DNA from: Paenibacillus sp. yr247
Lineage (GTDB): Bacteria > Bacillota > Bacilli > Paenibacillales > NBRC-103111
Assembly (NCBI RefSeq): GCF_900103825.1
Contig: NZ_FNIF01000001.1
Coordinates: 434,001 to 498,000, forward strand
Reading direction: 5' to 3'
Length of the DNA: 64,000 bases
A model generated the notes under the pieces. It worked only from the letters and a program-made list of their open reading frames with translations. It made no database searches and was not told where the DNA came from. Of this stretch, positions 16,508 through 25,537 are shown in pieces (positions within the stretch are counted from its first letter, which is position 1; every line of letters begins with the position of its first letter). The position numbers were made by a program, and so were the translations under genes.

Positions 16508-17053
16508 TTATCGGTTCGGACTTCCAGCCTGATTCGCGTCATTAGGTCCTGGACTAGCGGAGGGATTGCGAATATCACGTGGAAGCTGCGGCATCACACG
16601 GCCTATGATATCAGCCATTTGCTCAGCGAATCCAGTAATCGGTCTTCCTGCTTGGATGTTATCCCGGATGTTGCGCAGACGTTGGTCTAAATCCAGATCT
16701 GCTGTAACAATGGCATTCACACCGTATGGATCTTTCTTGAGCGCTTCTGCTACCGAATATTTGACGGTACCAATTTTTGCTCGGTCCAAATCCTTTCGAA
16801 TGTTGATGCCGACAACAGTGGTATTGCCAAAGACGACGCAATGCGAGCTTTCAACCTCTGGGATACTGGTGGCTAGGTTTTCTAAACGTTCTGCAACAGC
16901 TTTAGAATCTTTTATTTCGAGCTTTTGTGGGGCGATTTGTTGAACTTTTACTTGCTGATGATTCGTATCTTGAGAGGGGGCACCATTTTTCGGCGCTTGA
17001 CTACAGCCAACCGCGAGAGTCAGTACTAATAAAAGCACGCACAATAGTCTCAC
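16508..17053 (-). CDS. ylaJ: YhcN/YlaJ family sporulation lipoprotein
   Basis: A 181-residue lipoprotein. MRLLCVLLLVLTLAVGC is a lipoprotein signal with the lipobox ending at Cys 17. The rest matches the YhcN/YlaJ pattern: VAERLENLATSIPEVESSHC, NTTVVGINIRKDLDRAKI and a predicted alpha/beta domain, then a proline-rich tail. Members of this family are made during sporulation and found in or near the spore inner membrane. It lies between ylaH and phoH as in Bacillus (ylaJ-ylaK) but is on the opposite strand. The Cys and family length support the assignment. Confidence 0.85.
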   Translation of the reverse strand: MRLLCVLLLVLTLAVGCSQAPKNGAPSQDTNHQQVKVQQIAPQKLEIKDSKAVAERLENLATSIPEVESSHCVVFGNTTVVGINIRKDLDRAKIGTVKYSVAEALKKDPYGVNAIVTADLDLDQRLRNIRDNIQAGRPITGFAEQMADIIGRVMPQLPRDIRNPSASPGPNDANQAGSPNR

Positions 17054-17163
17054 TAGAATCTTTCCTTTCCTTGAATCTCGAGTTTAGTTTGTCCTGTACA
17101 GCTAGGTTGTATGTATCAAATATAACCAATGATCTAACGCCAAATCTGGGAGGGGACACACCA

Positions 17164-18495
17164 ATGAAAAAAATTTACGTGTTGGATACCAATGTACTGC
17201 TTCAGGACCCTAATGCTTTATTCGCGTTCGAAGATAATGAAGTAGTCATACCCGCCGTGGTGTTGGAGGAGATCGATTCTAAGAAACGAAATGCGGATGA
17301 AATAGGCCGAAATGCGAGACATGTTTCGAGATTGCTGGATGGACTAAGAACCAAAGGAAACTTATCCGATGGTATCACTCTCGAGCGTGGCGGCAGCATT
17401 AAAGTGGAGCTCAACCATCGCAGTTTTGCTAAACTGCAGGATACCTTTGCAGAATTAACGAATGATAACCGGATTCTTGCCGTCGCGCTCAACTATCATT
17501 TAGAAGAGCAAGATAATGACTTTCCGAGGCCTGTTGTTATTGTAAGTAAAGATACATTGGTTCGTATTAAAGCAGATGTACTCGGTATACCCGCACAGGA
17601 TTATTTGACCGATCGCATTGTCGCACAGACGGATATGTATACAGGTTATATAACGCTTTATGTGCATCCTTCCATCATTGATGAATTTTATTCGTATCGC
17701 TTCTTGACTGTGACATCACTAAATTTAGGGTATATGCTTCATCCTCATGAGTTTGTCATTTTGCGGGATGAGCTGGGTTCTTCAAAATCAGCGTTGTTGA
17801 AAGTGACGACCGATGCCAAAAAGCTGGAGCCGCTCTTCATGAGTAACGATCCCATTTGGGGGATTGCCGCGCGAAATGCGCAGCAGCGCATGGCTCTTGA
17901 ACTGCTGCTCAATGACGAAATCCCGCTCGTCACCCTGACTGGGAAAGCGGGTACAGGTAAAACGCTGCTTACATTAGCTGCGGGTCTTATGAAAATCGAG
18001 GATGACCGTAAATACAAGAAACTGCTGATTGCTCGGCCTGTGGTTCCAATGGGCAAGGATATTGGTTACCTGCCTGGTGAAAAAGATGAAAAGCTGCGTC
18101 CTTGGATGCAACCGATCTATGATAATTTGGAGTATTTATTTGATACCAAAAAACCGGGGGACATTGAAAAAGTACTTGCGGGTCTCGGGAGCATTCAAGT
18201 TGAAGCCCTGACATACATTCGCGGCCGTTCGATTCCTGGTCAATTTATCATCATTGATGAAGCGCAGAACTTATCCAAGCACGAGGTCAAAACGATCGTT
18301 TCCCGCGTGGGAGAGGGCAGTAAAATCGTTCTTCTTGGTGACCCTGACCAAATCGATCATCCTTACCTAGATGCATCGAGTAATGGTTTAACCTATGTTG
18401 TTGAACGATTCAAGCAGGAAGGTATAAGCGGACATATCACACTGGAACGTGGTGAACGTTCTCATCTCGCACAATTAGCGGCCGATTTACTTTGA
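17164..18495 (+). CDS. phoH: PhoH-like ATPase with N-terminal PIN domain (YlaK)
   Basis: A 443-residue protein combining two domains. Residues 1-140 form a PIN nuclease domain (YVLDTNVLLQDP and LEEIDSKKRNADEIGRNARH carry the acidic residues). Residues about 240-443 form the PhoH ATPase (Walker A TGKAGTGKT near 259-267, Walker B IIIDEAQN near 362). PIN-PhoH proteins are RNA-directed NTPases/nucleases. The start at 17164 is chosen because GGGAGGGG lies upstream; a longer in-frame extension to 16927 would overlap the lipoprotein gene. Position matches ylaK of Bacillus. Confidence 0.92.
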   Translation: MKKIYVLDTNVLLQDPNALFAFEDNEVVIPAVVLEEIDSKKRNADEIGRNARHVSRLLDGLRTKGNLSDGITLERGGSIKVELNHRSFAKLQDTFAELTNDNRILAVALNYHLEEQDNDFPRPVVIVSKDTLVRIKADVLGIPAQDYLTDRIVAQTDMYTGYITLYVHPSIIDEFYSYRFLTVTSLNLGYMLHPHEFVILRDELGSSKSALLKVTTDAKKLEPLFMSNDPIWGIAARNAQQRMALELLLNDEIPLVTLTGKAGTGKTLLTLAAGLMKIEDDRKYKKLLIARPVVPMGKDIGYLPGEKDEKLRPWMQPIYDNLEYLFDTKKPGDIEKVLAGLGSIQVEALTYIRGRSIPGQFIIIDEAQNLSKHEVKTIVSRVGEGSKIVLLGDPDQIDHPYLDASSNGLTYVVERFKQEGISGHITLERGERSHLAQLAADLL

Positions 18496-18501
18496 AATCA
18501 A

Positions 18502-18540
18502 AAATCCCTCATTCCCAATAATGGGATGAGGGATTTACGT
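18502..18540. terminator. Terminator hairpin between convergent genes
   Basis: AAATCCCTCAT-CCCA pairs with TGGG-ATGAGGGATTT with one extra base on the left arm. The T run is better on the minus strand, so it mainly ends the minus-strand gene at 18544, but phoH also ends here. Confidence 0.75.
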
Positions 18541-18543
18541 GTT

Positions 18544-19032
18544 CTATGGAAGTATTTCGATGCGGCATCGATAGGCCTTAGCAATACCCTGCATAAGCTC
18601 TTCGAGCTGGCGATCCACGATATACACATCGCGATCCTGATCTTTGTACTGAGCGAGCAGGTGCTCTTCAACCTGAAGCGCAGCTTGATCGACATCCGCT
18701 TGTGGACTATCCACGGTAAATCGAAATGAAACGACCAGTTTATCGTATAGATAGTTGATCTCCGCGCGGCTTGTAAACCCATAATCGCTGAACAGATCGG
18801 TCAATTCAGCGTCATCCGGCAGCAAACGCAGATCCATCAGGTTCGTCTCAATGTTGTAATGAGCCATAACTTCAAGCGCAGCAAGCTTTTGTTCTTCGCT
18901 GCTGACAATAAGCATTTCTTTGTCGCGGTCGAACAGTTCGACTTTGCCCGCAAGTGCTTTAACAATCTGTGCATAAAATCCAGGTAGTTTTCCTTCGGGC
19001 AGATCCATCAAAAGGCCAATTTTCGATTCCAT
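18544..19032 (-). CDS. Hypothetical protein in the YlaL position
   Basis: A 162-residue soluble protein with mixed alpha/beta character, beginning MESKIGLLMDLPEGKLPGFY, acidic in the middle and without signal peptide. I do not recognise the family from its motifs. Bacillus carries ylaL (161 residues) directly after the phoH-like ylaK, so position and length suggest a counterpart, but this one is on the other strand. The gene converges on phoH over a shared terminator. Confidence 0.6.
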   Translation of the reverse strand: MESKIGLLMDLPEGKLPGFYAQIVKALAGKVELFDRDKEMLIVSSEEQKLAALEVMAHYNIETNLMDLRLLPDDAELTDLFSDYGFTSRAEINYLYDKLVVSFRFTVDSPQADVDQAALQVEEHLLAQYKDQDRDVYIVDRQLEELMQGIAKAYRCRIEILP

Positions 19033-19069
19033 TGTACGTCCTCACTTTACTTTGTTATCCTCTGTTAGT

Positions 19070-20164
19070 TTACAAGGATAATTTGAGTTTCACAACTGCG
19101 GTGCCATTCTTCGTTTCAACACTAACGACATCGAGATAATTAACTATTTTTTTGGGTACGAAGCCAAGCTGAAATTCTTTCGTGAAATCTTCAATCGTAG
19201 TATCAGGCAGCTGAAAACCATTGAATTCAAGTTTATCCACAGCAAAGCGGACTTCATTCATATCGGGATTTTCCTTCAACAAAAACTTTCCTTCTATGGC
19301 AATCTGTACATTATCCTTTTTACCTTTAGCGACAATGTAGCCGTCTGCAAATTCAAAGTTCAAATTTTGCAAAAGTTCATTTTTCGAGTGAAGGTATGTA
19401 TTGAAATCTTTATCGCTAATCGTAATAACTGGATTTTTAATGGAAGATAAGTCCATAAATTTATTTTCTTTTGTTACGTACTGCGGCAGCTCGCGGAAAG
19501 CCGCGGATAAACTATCCAAATACTCGCGGAATAAAGGGATGCCTTCTTGTTTCCATTGGTCATTTAAGCTTTTGATTTGAGCTTCTATGACTTGGGCCTG
19601 AGCGCTTACGGCCAGTTGTTTGTCCAATTCTTCCTGAAGTTTAACGAGTCTCTCTCGCTGTAAGAGAAATTTTTCTTTCGTCTTTTGCAGCTCGACACGA
19701 GAAGATTCGAGTTCTGTTTGAAGATTTTTCAATTTGTTAAATGATTCGGTGAAAGCAGAAAGAGCGCGATGATCGTTCGTAATTATCATTTGCAAATACT
19801 CGAACATTCGTAAGGCATCTGCAAAGGAACTAACGGTAAAAAGGAGCATCCAGATCGAATCTCGATCCCCTGTATAATAAGCTCTCATCACTTTGCCTGC
19901 ATGTTTTCGTGTACTGTCCACATTGCTACTCTGCTTGACAATATTTTGTTCATTTTGCTTGATTTGAACGACGATTTTAGCATCTTGTTCATTTAACCGA
20001 CTAACCTCTTTATCAATTTCGAAAATAGTGAGTCCTTTTTGGATGAGTTCTTTTGCTTCGTCTATTGAAGGGCTTTTTTCTTCGGCTAATACCATGTTAA
20101 ACGGCAACGTTATTTGAGTTAGCAGTAGAATTGACAACATCATAGCTATGAATTTATATTTCAT
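19070..20164 (-). CDS. Exported coiled-coil protein, PcsB/CwlO-like N-terminal domain
   Basis: A 364-residue exported protein. The signal peptide is residues 1-27 (ending NMVLAEE). Residues about 35-200 form a long coiled coil with a short helix pair RAYYTGDRDSIWMLLFTVSS and FADALRMFEYLQMI, the pattern of the N-terminal coiled coil in PcsB/CwlO-type cell-wall proteins controlled by FtsEX. No NlpC/P60 or CHAP catalytic domain follows; the C-terminal 150 residues are a beta-rich domain I cannot name. It could be a non-catalytic wall-binding regulator. A second exported protein lies directly upstream. Confidence 0.65.
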   Translation of the reverse strand: MKYKFIAMMLSILLLTQITLPFNMVLAEEKSPSIDEAKELIQKGLTIFEIDKEVSRLNEQDAKIVVQIKQNEQNIVKQSSNVDSTRKHAGKVMRAYYTGDRDSIWMLLFTVSSFADALRMFEYLQMIITNDHRALSAFTESFNKLKNLQTELESSRVELQKTKEKFLLQRERLVKLQEELDKQLAVSAQAQVIEAQIKSLNDQWKQEGIPLFREYLDSLSAAFRELPQYVTKENKFMDLSSIKNPVITISDKDFNTYLHSKNELLQNLNFEFADGYIVAKGKKDNVQIAIEGKFLLKENPDMNEVRFAVDKLEFNGFQLPDTTIEDFTKEFQLGFVPKKIVNYLDVVSVETKNGTAVVKLKLSL

Positions 20165-20222
20165 TGAACGAATTCTCCCCCTATGAACAGATTATCATAT
20201 TTCTATTAAATGAAGCACAAAA

Positions 20223-20254
20223 AAATACTTACCTCTGGGGAAGAGGTAAGTATT
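20223..20254. terminator. Terminator of the minus-strand lipoprotein gene
   Basis: AAATACTTACCTC pairs perfectly with GAGGTAAGTATTT. On the minus strand it is followed by seven T, so it ends the gene at 20266-21231. Confidence 0.9.
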
Positions 20255-20265
20255 TTGCCTAACAT

Positions 20266-21231
20266 CTATTTTTTTACTGGCGCAATTAGTTTAAGGATAT
20301 CATCGAAGCTCTTGACGTTTTTCGGTACTTCCTTTGTCAATGGAGTCGCTTGATTGATAGCATCGTAGGTTTGGTGAAGAAGGATATGGTTATCCTGAGT
20401 TTTGCTGTCAACGGTTATGGTGAAACCTACATCAATTGTTTGGTCCCGAATAAAGCCCTTGTCATCAATGGCTACAACCATTTTACCTGGTGCTTTAAGC
20501 TGTATAGCATTAAGTTGTGTTTTTTTGAGCTGCTCGACTTTATCGGCTGAAAGAAAGCCGTTGTTTTGTAAGCTTCCAAGAAACTCCGGAAGCTTTGTTT
20601 GCAGCAGGGTATTCAATTCTTTTTCATTTTTACTCGTAATCTCAACGCTGATGGATTTAGCGGAAGATCCGTCTTTCAGCTTAACCGGCTCTTTTGCTTC
20701 TTTGTACCACTTCGCGTCGATGCCGCCAAACATAAGATTTCCGAGTGTGGTTGATAGCTGAGAGGTGTTTTTCAAGGTGTCGAGTGTTAACTGGCTTTTA
20801 CTGTTCTTACTCATTTGCTCCAAATCGATAGCGTAGTACTCGTCAGCCGTCTTATTTAATGCTGGCATATTAAAATACAATTTGCTATCTTTAATGAGAA
20901 TTGGAATCTCGAAAGGGGATGTTGAGCCCTTGGGCGTTATTTTCAAGTCCGTTTGGAATTGGAGCGGCTCCACATTACTAATCCCTTTCCAATCAATCGT
21001 GCTTTCTCTGATTAAAGACAAAAGCCCATTCGTTAAAGGGTTTGACGACTTCATCAAGCCATCACTGATAGCTAATGTTGATCCCCCATCGAAGGTGTAA
21101 GATTTCATTTCTTTTTGTTTACTCAGTGATTGTTCGAATGCTTCTTTGACTTTCGTGTTGTCTGTACAAGCTGTCAACGATACAAGGCTAATAGCCGTTA
21201 CCGCTGTGATGGTAATCCACTTCTTTGACAT
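20266..21231 (-). CDS. Hypothetical lipoprotein
   Basis: A 321-residue lipoprotein. MSKKWITITAVTAISLVSLTAC gives a signal with the lipobox Cys at 22. The mature part is mostly beta-rich, with repeated serine/threonine and lysine residues, and contains QSLSKQKEMKSYTFDGGSTL, the pattern of LppX-like or DUF-type carrier lipoproteins that begin with a helix and a beta sheet. I cannot name the family. The Met at 21231 is used because AAGGAG lies 12 bases upstream; a reading from 21267 lacks any ribosome-binding site and would put 12 charged residues before the signal peptide. Confidence 0.7.
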   Translation of the reverse strand: MSKKWITITAVTAISLVSLTACTDNTKVKEAFEQSLSKQKEMKSYTFDGGSTLAISDGLMKSSNPLTNGLLSLIRESTIDWKGISNVEPLQFQTDLKITPKGSTSPFEIPILIKDSKLYFNMPALNKTADEYYAIDLEQMSKNSKSQLTLDTLKNTSQLSTTLGNLMFGGIDAKWYKEAKEPVKLKDGSSAKSISVEITSKNEKELNTLLQTKLPEFLGSLQNNGFLSADKVEQLKKTQLNAIQLKAPGKMVVAIDDKGFIRDQTIDVGFTITVDSKTQDNHILLHQTYDAINQATPLTKEVPKNVKSFDDILKLIAPVKK

Positions 21232-21319
21232 GCTATTCTTTCTCTCCTTCCATAAATCCTTCTCCATTATAATGGTTTCCTATTGGTTTGTCTGTAAGTA
21301 AACAATTGGAGGTTTCTCT

Positions 21320-22441
21320 TTGAACAATCAGCTCGGACATCCAGATGTTGTGAAAGCCTTGATAAAGGCAATCCAGTTAGAAGAAAATAAGGCCATCACA
21401 TTCCGTGACTATATGGATATATGTCTATACAGTGAGCCACAGGGTTATTATCGAAATGAGAGCCCTAAGATTGGTAAGCAAGGGGATTTCTATACCAGCT
21501 CTTCGGTTGGTTCCGTGATGGGGGAAATGGTGGCGGCATATATTTGTGCGCAGCTGCATAATGAAATTCCTAATATGGAACCAATTCATATTGTTGAGTG
21601 GGGTGGAGGTAACGGCCGATTGGCCCTTCACCTCATAGATGAAATGAAGCGAATCGCTCCTGCCATTTACGCTCGTTTAACTTATACAATCATTGAATCT
21701 AGCGCTTATCATCGTGGGCTGCAGCGAGCTGCACTCGAGGAGCATGCCCAGATTACTCAATTCACTAGCGAAGCAGAATGGTTTGCTGAAATGCCGCAAG
21801 CACACGTTTTTGTTCTCGCTAACGAACTTCTAGATGCTTTCCCGGTCCACCGAATTCGCTATAAAGACTTGCTTTTCAATGAGTCCTATGTCACTTGGCA
21901 AGAGGAGGAACAAATTTTCCAAGAAATTTGGCTTCCCATCAGCTCCAAGCGTATATTAGACTGCATAAGGCGTTCCAAGGTTCAATGGTCGGATGGTCAA
22001 ATTGGTGAGATTAACCTAGACGCAGAGGAATGGTTCTCGCATGTATCCAAACGCATTTATAGCGGGAGCTGCATTGTCATTGATTATGGGGATATAGAAA
22101 AAGAACTGTATGCTTCTCATCGTTATAATGGAACTTTAATGTGTTATCGCAAACATCAGGCTCATGATAATCCATGGATCCACCAAGGCGAGCAGGATAT
22201 GACTTCTCATGTAAATTTTAGTTCTTGTCAAACCGCTGCGCACGAAAGTGGGTTTTCTTTCTGCAAGCTTCAGACACAGCGGGAGTTTCTGGTGGAACAA
22301 GGAATATTGCAAAGGCTCCAAAATCACTTTGATCCGAACCCTTTCAGTGATGTGTCTAAGCGGAACCGTGCAATCAGGCAACTTTTGATTAGCGATCAAA
22401 TGAGTGAGCTGTTTAAGGTGTTCATTGCAACCAAGGATTAG
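21320..22441 (+). CDS. MidA/NDUFAF7-family SAM-dependent methyltransferase
   Basis: A 373-residue protein with a class I methyltransferase fold. FRDYMDICLYSEPQGYY is the family N-terminus, GKQGDFYTSSSVGSVMGE follows, VEWGGGNGRLALHLID (near 92-107) is the SAM-binding glycine loop and FVLANELLDAFPVHRIRY (near 168-185) is the NELLDA motif. The human relative NDUFAF7 methylates an arginine of respiratory complex I; bacterial substrates are not known to me. The start is TTG 21320, seven bases after GGAGG. It stands alone and converges with the YqgY-like gene over a shared terminator. Confidence 0.85.
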   Translation: MNNQLGHPDVVKALIKAIQLEENKAITFRDYMDICLYSEPQGYYRNESPKIGKQGDFYTSSSVGSVMGEMVAAYICAQLHNEIPNMEPIHIVEWGGGNGRLALHLIDEMKRIAPAIYARLTYTIIESSAYHRGLQRAALEEHAQITQFTSEAEWFAEMPQAHVFVLANELLDAFPVHRIRYKDLLFNESYVTWQEEEQIFQEIWLPISSKRILDCIRRSKVQWSDGQIGEINLDAEEWFSHVSKRIYSGSCIVIDYGDIEKELYASHRYNGTLMCYRKHQAHDNPWIHQGEQDMTSHVNFSSCQTAAHESGFSFCKLQTQREFLVEQGILQRLQNHFDPNPFSDVSKRNRAIRQLLISDQMSELFKVFIATKD

Positions 22442-22530
22442 CGGCTTAGCGCCGTTCAGAAGGACGAGCGCGTTTGTCAAGGGCTATGCGTAGCGAATGA
22501 GGGGCAAACTAATAATCCCATATCAATGGA

Positions 22531-22570
22531 AAAAAGGTGACCAGCTGATTAACAGCCGGTTCACCTTTTG
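22531..22570. terminator. Bidirectional terminator
   Basis: AAAAGGTGA-CC-GCTG pairs with CAGC-GG-TCACCTTTT, with A and T runs on both sides. It serves both the methyltransferase gene and the minus-strand gene at 22596. Confidence 0.85.
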
Positions 22571-22595
22571 TTTGTTGTTGTTATGGTTGTGGGTA

Positions 22596-22826
22596 TTAGA
22601 CAGACATTTTGAAAAATGACCAGTACGTAAATCCACTGAAGGAAATAATCATATATCCCCAGAACAACAATATGTAAGTTCGTTCTGACAAGCGCATATA
22701 GCCTAGAATAACGAATACGGCTGTTTGAAAAAAGAAAATTAGAGACATAGGTATCATATCGCCAGCTAAGCTCATCAGTGCGATAACAAGTGTCCAAAAA
22801 CCAAGAACCCGAAACATGCGATCCAT
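22596..22826 (-). CDS. yqgY: YqgY-like DUF2626 membrane protein
   Basis: A 76-residue protein with three hydrophobic segments, beginning MDRMFRVLGFW and containing MSLIFFFQTAVFVILGYMRL and SERTYILLFWGYMI. It matches my memory of the small DUF2626 proteins (YqgY in Bacillus), whose function is unknown. The start at 22826 is chosen over 22853 because GAGGGGG lies upstream and because family members begin with MDRMFRVLGFW. Confidence 0.75.
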   Translation of the reverse strand: MDRMFRVLGFWTLVIALMSLAGDMIPMSLIFFFQTAVFVILGYMRLSERTYILLFWGYMIISFSGFTYWSFFKMSV

Positions 22827-23193
22827 TCTCGTTACATCCCCCTCTCGTACCACGTTGCACTTTAACTACAACACATTATACCTTTTGAACTGAGTAGTGT
22901 AAACCGTCAAACGGTGACGAAATTGAAAACATTTCATCGTATAGTAGTAGTATGTCTTTTTATCGGAATCCCATGTATGAGTGTCAAAAAATTTGGCAAT
23001 ACCATTTAGTATCAAATAGATTCTATGAACTCTAGTACGGGCATAGAAATAGTAATAATGGCACGAATCAATTTATACCTGCTCTCTACGAATTGATTCT
23101 TCTTTAATCATACTGGAAGCAAGCCCGCACTTATCGCATGCTATCAGCTTTCAGTTAGATGCATCTGTACATTATGTTAGGAGGTTTGACCTT
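22827..23193. other. Gene-free gap before rsfA
   Basis: The 367-base gap between yqgY (minus) and rsfA (plus) holds no frame worth calling. It has one clear structure: a perfect 9-bp inverted repeat GAATCAATT / AATTGATTC at 23065-23073 and 23091-23099 with a 17-base loop, about 95 bases before the rsfA start. I looked for a sigma-F or sigma-G promoter, expected from Bacillus rsfA, and found no convincing match. An AGGAGG at about 23179 serves rsfA. Confidence 0.5.
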
Positions 23194-23844
23194 ATGTCGG
23201 CAATTAGACAAGATGCTTGGAGCGACGAAGACGACTTGATCTTAGCGGAAGTGACACTACGTCACATACGAGAGGGAAGTACACAATTATCTGCGTTTGA
23301 GGAAGTCGGAGAGCGCATTGGACGTACAGCAGCTGCATGTGGTTTTCGTTGGAATAGCTTTGTAAGGAAAAAATATGAAGCAGCTATTCAGATTGCCAAA
23401 GCTCAGCGTCAAAAAAGGACGCAGCTCAAGAAACATGCAGCCGTCTCAATTTCAAGTTCTTCTATTGGGCTGCTTGATGGTCCGGAGATATCTACAGGCA
23501 AAACGGAGGCATTTACCGAGGATTCGTTATCCATTGATGCTGTCATCCGGTTTTTGAGACAATGGCGAAACACATATCAAGATATGAATCGTCATATTAA
23601 AAATTTGGAAAAAGAACTGCAGGACAAAGAAGACGAACTAGATAGACTTGGCAGAGAAAACAATAAATTGAATAAGCAAGTTAATGAAGTTGAAACGGAT
23701 TATCGTGTTGTGAATGATGATTATAAAGCGCTGATTCAGATTATGGACCGTGCTAGGAAAATGGCCTTCTTAGTTGAAGAAGAGGAAGAAGAAAAGCCGC
23801 GGTTCAAAATGGATGCGAACGGTAATTTAGAAAGAGTAGAATGA
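23194..23844 (+). CDS. rsfA: RsfA family prespore transcription regulator
   Basis: A 216-residue DNA-binding protein. The N-terminal Myb/SANT-like domain (residues about 1-60) contains QDAWSDEDDLILAEVTLRHI and GRTAAACGFRWNSFVRKKYE. The C-terminal half has a strong coiled coil (ME-NLEKELQDKEDELDRLG...). In Bacillus RsfA tunes sigma-F dependent genes in the forespore. Gene order rsfA followed by a panE-type reductase matches ylbO-ylbP-ylbQ of Bacillus. The ATG follows AGGAGG. Confidence 0.9.
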   Translation: MSAIRQDAWSDEDDLILAEVTLRHIREGSTQLSAFEEVGERIGRTAAACGFRWNSFVRKKYEAAIQIAKAQRQKRTQLKKHAAVSISSSSIGLLDGPEISTGKTEAFTEDSLSIDAVIRFLRQWRNTYQDMNRHIKNLEKELQDKEDELDRLGRENNKLNKQVNEVETDYRVVNDDYKALIQIMDRARKMAFLVEEEEEEKPRFKMDANGNLERVE

Positions 23845-23868
23845 GTTAATTTTCAGTCCTTCCAATAG

Positions 23869-23909
23869 AAGCTTCAGAACAAGGAGAGCCCTTGGACTGA
23901 GGCTTTTTT
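23869..23909 (+). terminator. Terminator after rsfA
   Basis: AAGCTTCAG-AA-CAAGG pairs with CCTTG-GA-CTGAGGCTT around a five-base loop, followed by T. A promoter for panE overlaps its right arm. Confidence 0.8.
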
Positions 23910-23919
23910 GCTGTATAAT
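23892..23919 (+). promoter_or_regulatory. Promoter for panE overlapping the rsfA terminator
   Basis: TTGGAC at 23892-23897 and perfect TATAAT at 23914-23919 are 16 bases apart. The -35 box lies inside the terminator arm, so the two transcripts share these bases. Confidence 0.6.
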
Positions 23920-23949
23920 GAGGACTGTAACTAAGAGGGGGATTGAATT

Positions 23950-24897
23950 ATGCGCATCATGATTATAGGCGCAGGCTCTTTGGGGCTTTTATTTGCAGCT
24001 AAGTTGTCTGCCTTTTGTGAACATATGACTGTTATTGCAAGAACGAGAGAACAAGCAACAGAACTAGCTCAGCAAGGGATTGCGTTGGATGGGACGGAAG
24101 AGAGATATTTGACTACAAGAAGTGGAGTCATAGAGTTTGGCTACTTTATTGAAGAAGTGAAAATGACTAATAACTCTTTACATCATTTTGATTACATATT
24201 TCTAATGGTCAAACAACCTGCAATTACACAAGAATTAGTAGACTATTTGAAAACTCACATGTCTACGGATACCTACCTGGTAAGCTTCCAGAACGGGATT
24301 GGGCACGAGGAGATGTTAGGTGGTGAGTTCGGGAGGGATCGATTGCTGCTTGCTGTTACAACGGAAGGGGCAAAACGAGAAGGCCTCACGGCTGTTTCTC
24401 ACACAGGACATGGAGTTACTTATATGGGAACTGCCGAACATATAGATCAGTTTGCCAATTCCGCGCAAATTTTGTTGGTTGAGCTGCTAGAGAAGGCAGG
24501 ATTTCAAATAATGATGTCGAACAACATGGAAGTAAGGATTTGGAGTAAGCTGATGATAAATGCAGTGATCAATCCGCTTACAGCAATTTTGCGTGTGAAA
24601 AATGGGGAACTGCTGGTTTCACCTTGGACGCGCTCGCTCATGAGAGCCCTTTATCAAGAAGCTTGCATCGTGGCGGAGGCCAAGGGAGTTTTACTTCCAG
24701 ATGAACTTTGGGACTCGCTGCTTGGTGTCTGTGAAGCTACAAGTATGAACCATTCCTCAATGCTGCAGGATATTGAACAGTCCCGTCATACAGAAATAGA
24801 TCGTATAAACGGAAGCTTATTGCAGATGGCAAAAGAACTGAACCTCGAGCTACCTACTCACGAAACCATATACCAATTAGTGAAAGCCCTAGAATAA
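23950..24897 (+). CDS. panE: 2-dehydropantoate 2-reductase (ketopantoate reductase)
   Basis: A 315-residue NADPH-dependent reductase of pantothenate (coenzyme A) synthesis. The N-terminal Rossmann motif IGAGSLGLLFAAKL (residues 6-19) binds NADPH. The middle has SFQNGIGHE and the C-terminal helical domain contains WSKLMINAVINPLTA (near 200) and the conserved NHSSMLQDIEQSRHTEID (near 275-292), which includes the catalytic lysine/serine surroundings. Length is typical (about 300). Its position after rsfA matches ylbQ of Bacillus. The next gene starts 14 bases after the stop and is probably cotranscribed. Confidence 0.92.
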   Translation: MRIMIIGAGSLGLLFAAKLSAFCEHMTVIARTREQATELAQQGIALDGTEERYLTTRSGVIEFGYFIEEVKMTNNSLHHFDYIFLMVKQPAITQELVDYLKTHMSTDTYLVSFQNGIGHEEMLGGEFGRDRLLLAVTTEGAKREGLTAVSHTGHGVTYMGTAEHIDQFANSAQILLVELLEKAGFQIMMSNNMEVRIWSKLMINAVINPLTAILRVKNGELLVSPWTRSLMRALYQEACIVAEAKGVLLPDELWDSLLGVCEATSMNHSSMLQDIEQSRHTEIDRINGSLLQMAKELNLELPTHETIYQLVKALE

Positions 24898-24911
24898 GTA
24901 GGTGGTTCATA

Positions 24912-25313
24912 ATGATGAATGTGCTAACAAATTGGATTTCAACCTTATATGCGATCTTAGCTGTGGCACCATTTATTACTTTTATCTTTTTATGGTTTCT
25001 TGTTTTTGTTTTTCTTAGAGATAAGAAGATGACGACAAGGCTGACTATGGATGTGACGACAATCTTCCTGCTTGGCTCTGTTTCATTAATGTGGAATCAA
25101 TTATTTCATACGAATTTTGGATTTTGGTTAATAACGCTCGTGGTGCTCATTGCTTTTGGGATCATAGGTGGCTACCAAACACATCTGAAAGGGGAAACGG
25201 ATTTGTTAAAGGTAAGCAGAGTAGTTTGGAGACTTAGCTTTCTGGGTCTATCGGCACTCTATATCCTGCTATTTTTTCTGCATATCGGGAAAAATTATAT
25301 TTTTTCTACGTAA
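24912..25313 (+). CDS. DUF3397 family membrane protein
   Basis: A 133-residue membrane protein with four hydrophobic segments, starting MMNVLTNWISTLYAILAVAP and ending LFFLHIGKNYIFST. In Bacilli a DUF3397 protein of this length sits beside panE/bshC at the head of the mraZ region, so the family name rests on gene order and fold. It has two adjacent start codons (24912 and 24915). Function is unknown. Confidence 0.7.
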   Translation: MMNVLTNWISTLYAILAVAPFITFIFLWFLVFVFLRDKKMTTRLTMDVTTIFLLGSVSLMWNQLFHTNFGFWLITLVVLIAFGIIGGYQTHLKGETDLLKVSRVVWRLSFLGLSALYILLFFLHIGKNYIFST

Positions 25314-25509
25314 TTTTAATCTTTTTTGCGAAGAAAATGTAGAAAAAACAGTTTTTTAGAAGATGTTTGTAATATTTATTAAAGATTTGTAGAAAATAAC
25401 AATGAAATCCGTCTAGATTTTATTGACCGATGGTTGTATAATTGGAACCGTGAAGCACCTTTTCTTTATATGAATTTAACAAAGGTGAATTAAAAAAGTA
25501 AATTAATTC

Positions 25510-25537
25510 TGGACAAAGCGTGGTTATATGTTATAAT
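25510..25537 (+). promoter_or_regulatory. Sigma-A-type promoter for the opp operon
   Basis: TGGACA at 25510-25515 and TATAAT at 25532-25537 are 16 bases apart. It lies in the 400-base, AT-rich gap (25314-25713) before oppA, which holds no gene. The predicted leader of about 170 bases has no structure I can recognise. Confidence 0.6.

Noticed and set aside
22861..23193. Forespore promoter before rsfA
   Set aside because: GTATA and GCATA-like pieces occur but without a matching -10 element.
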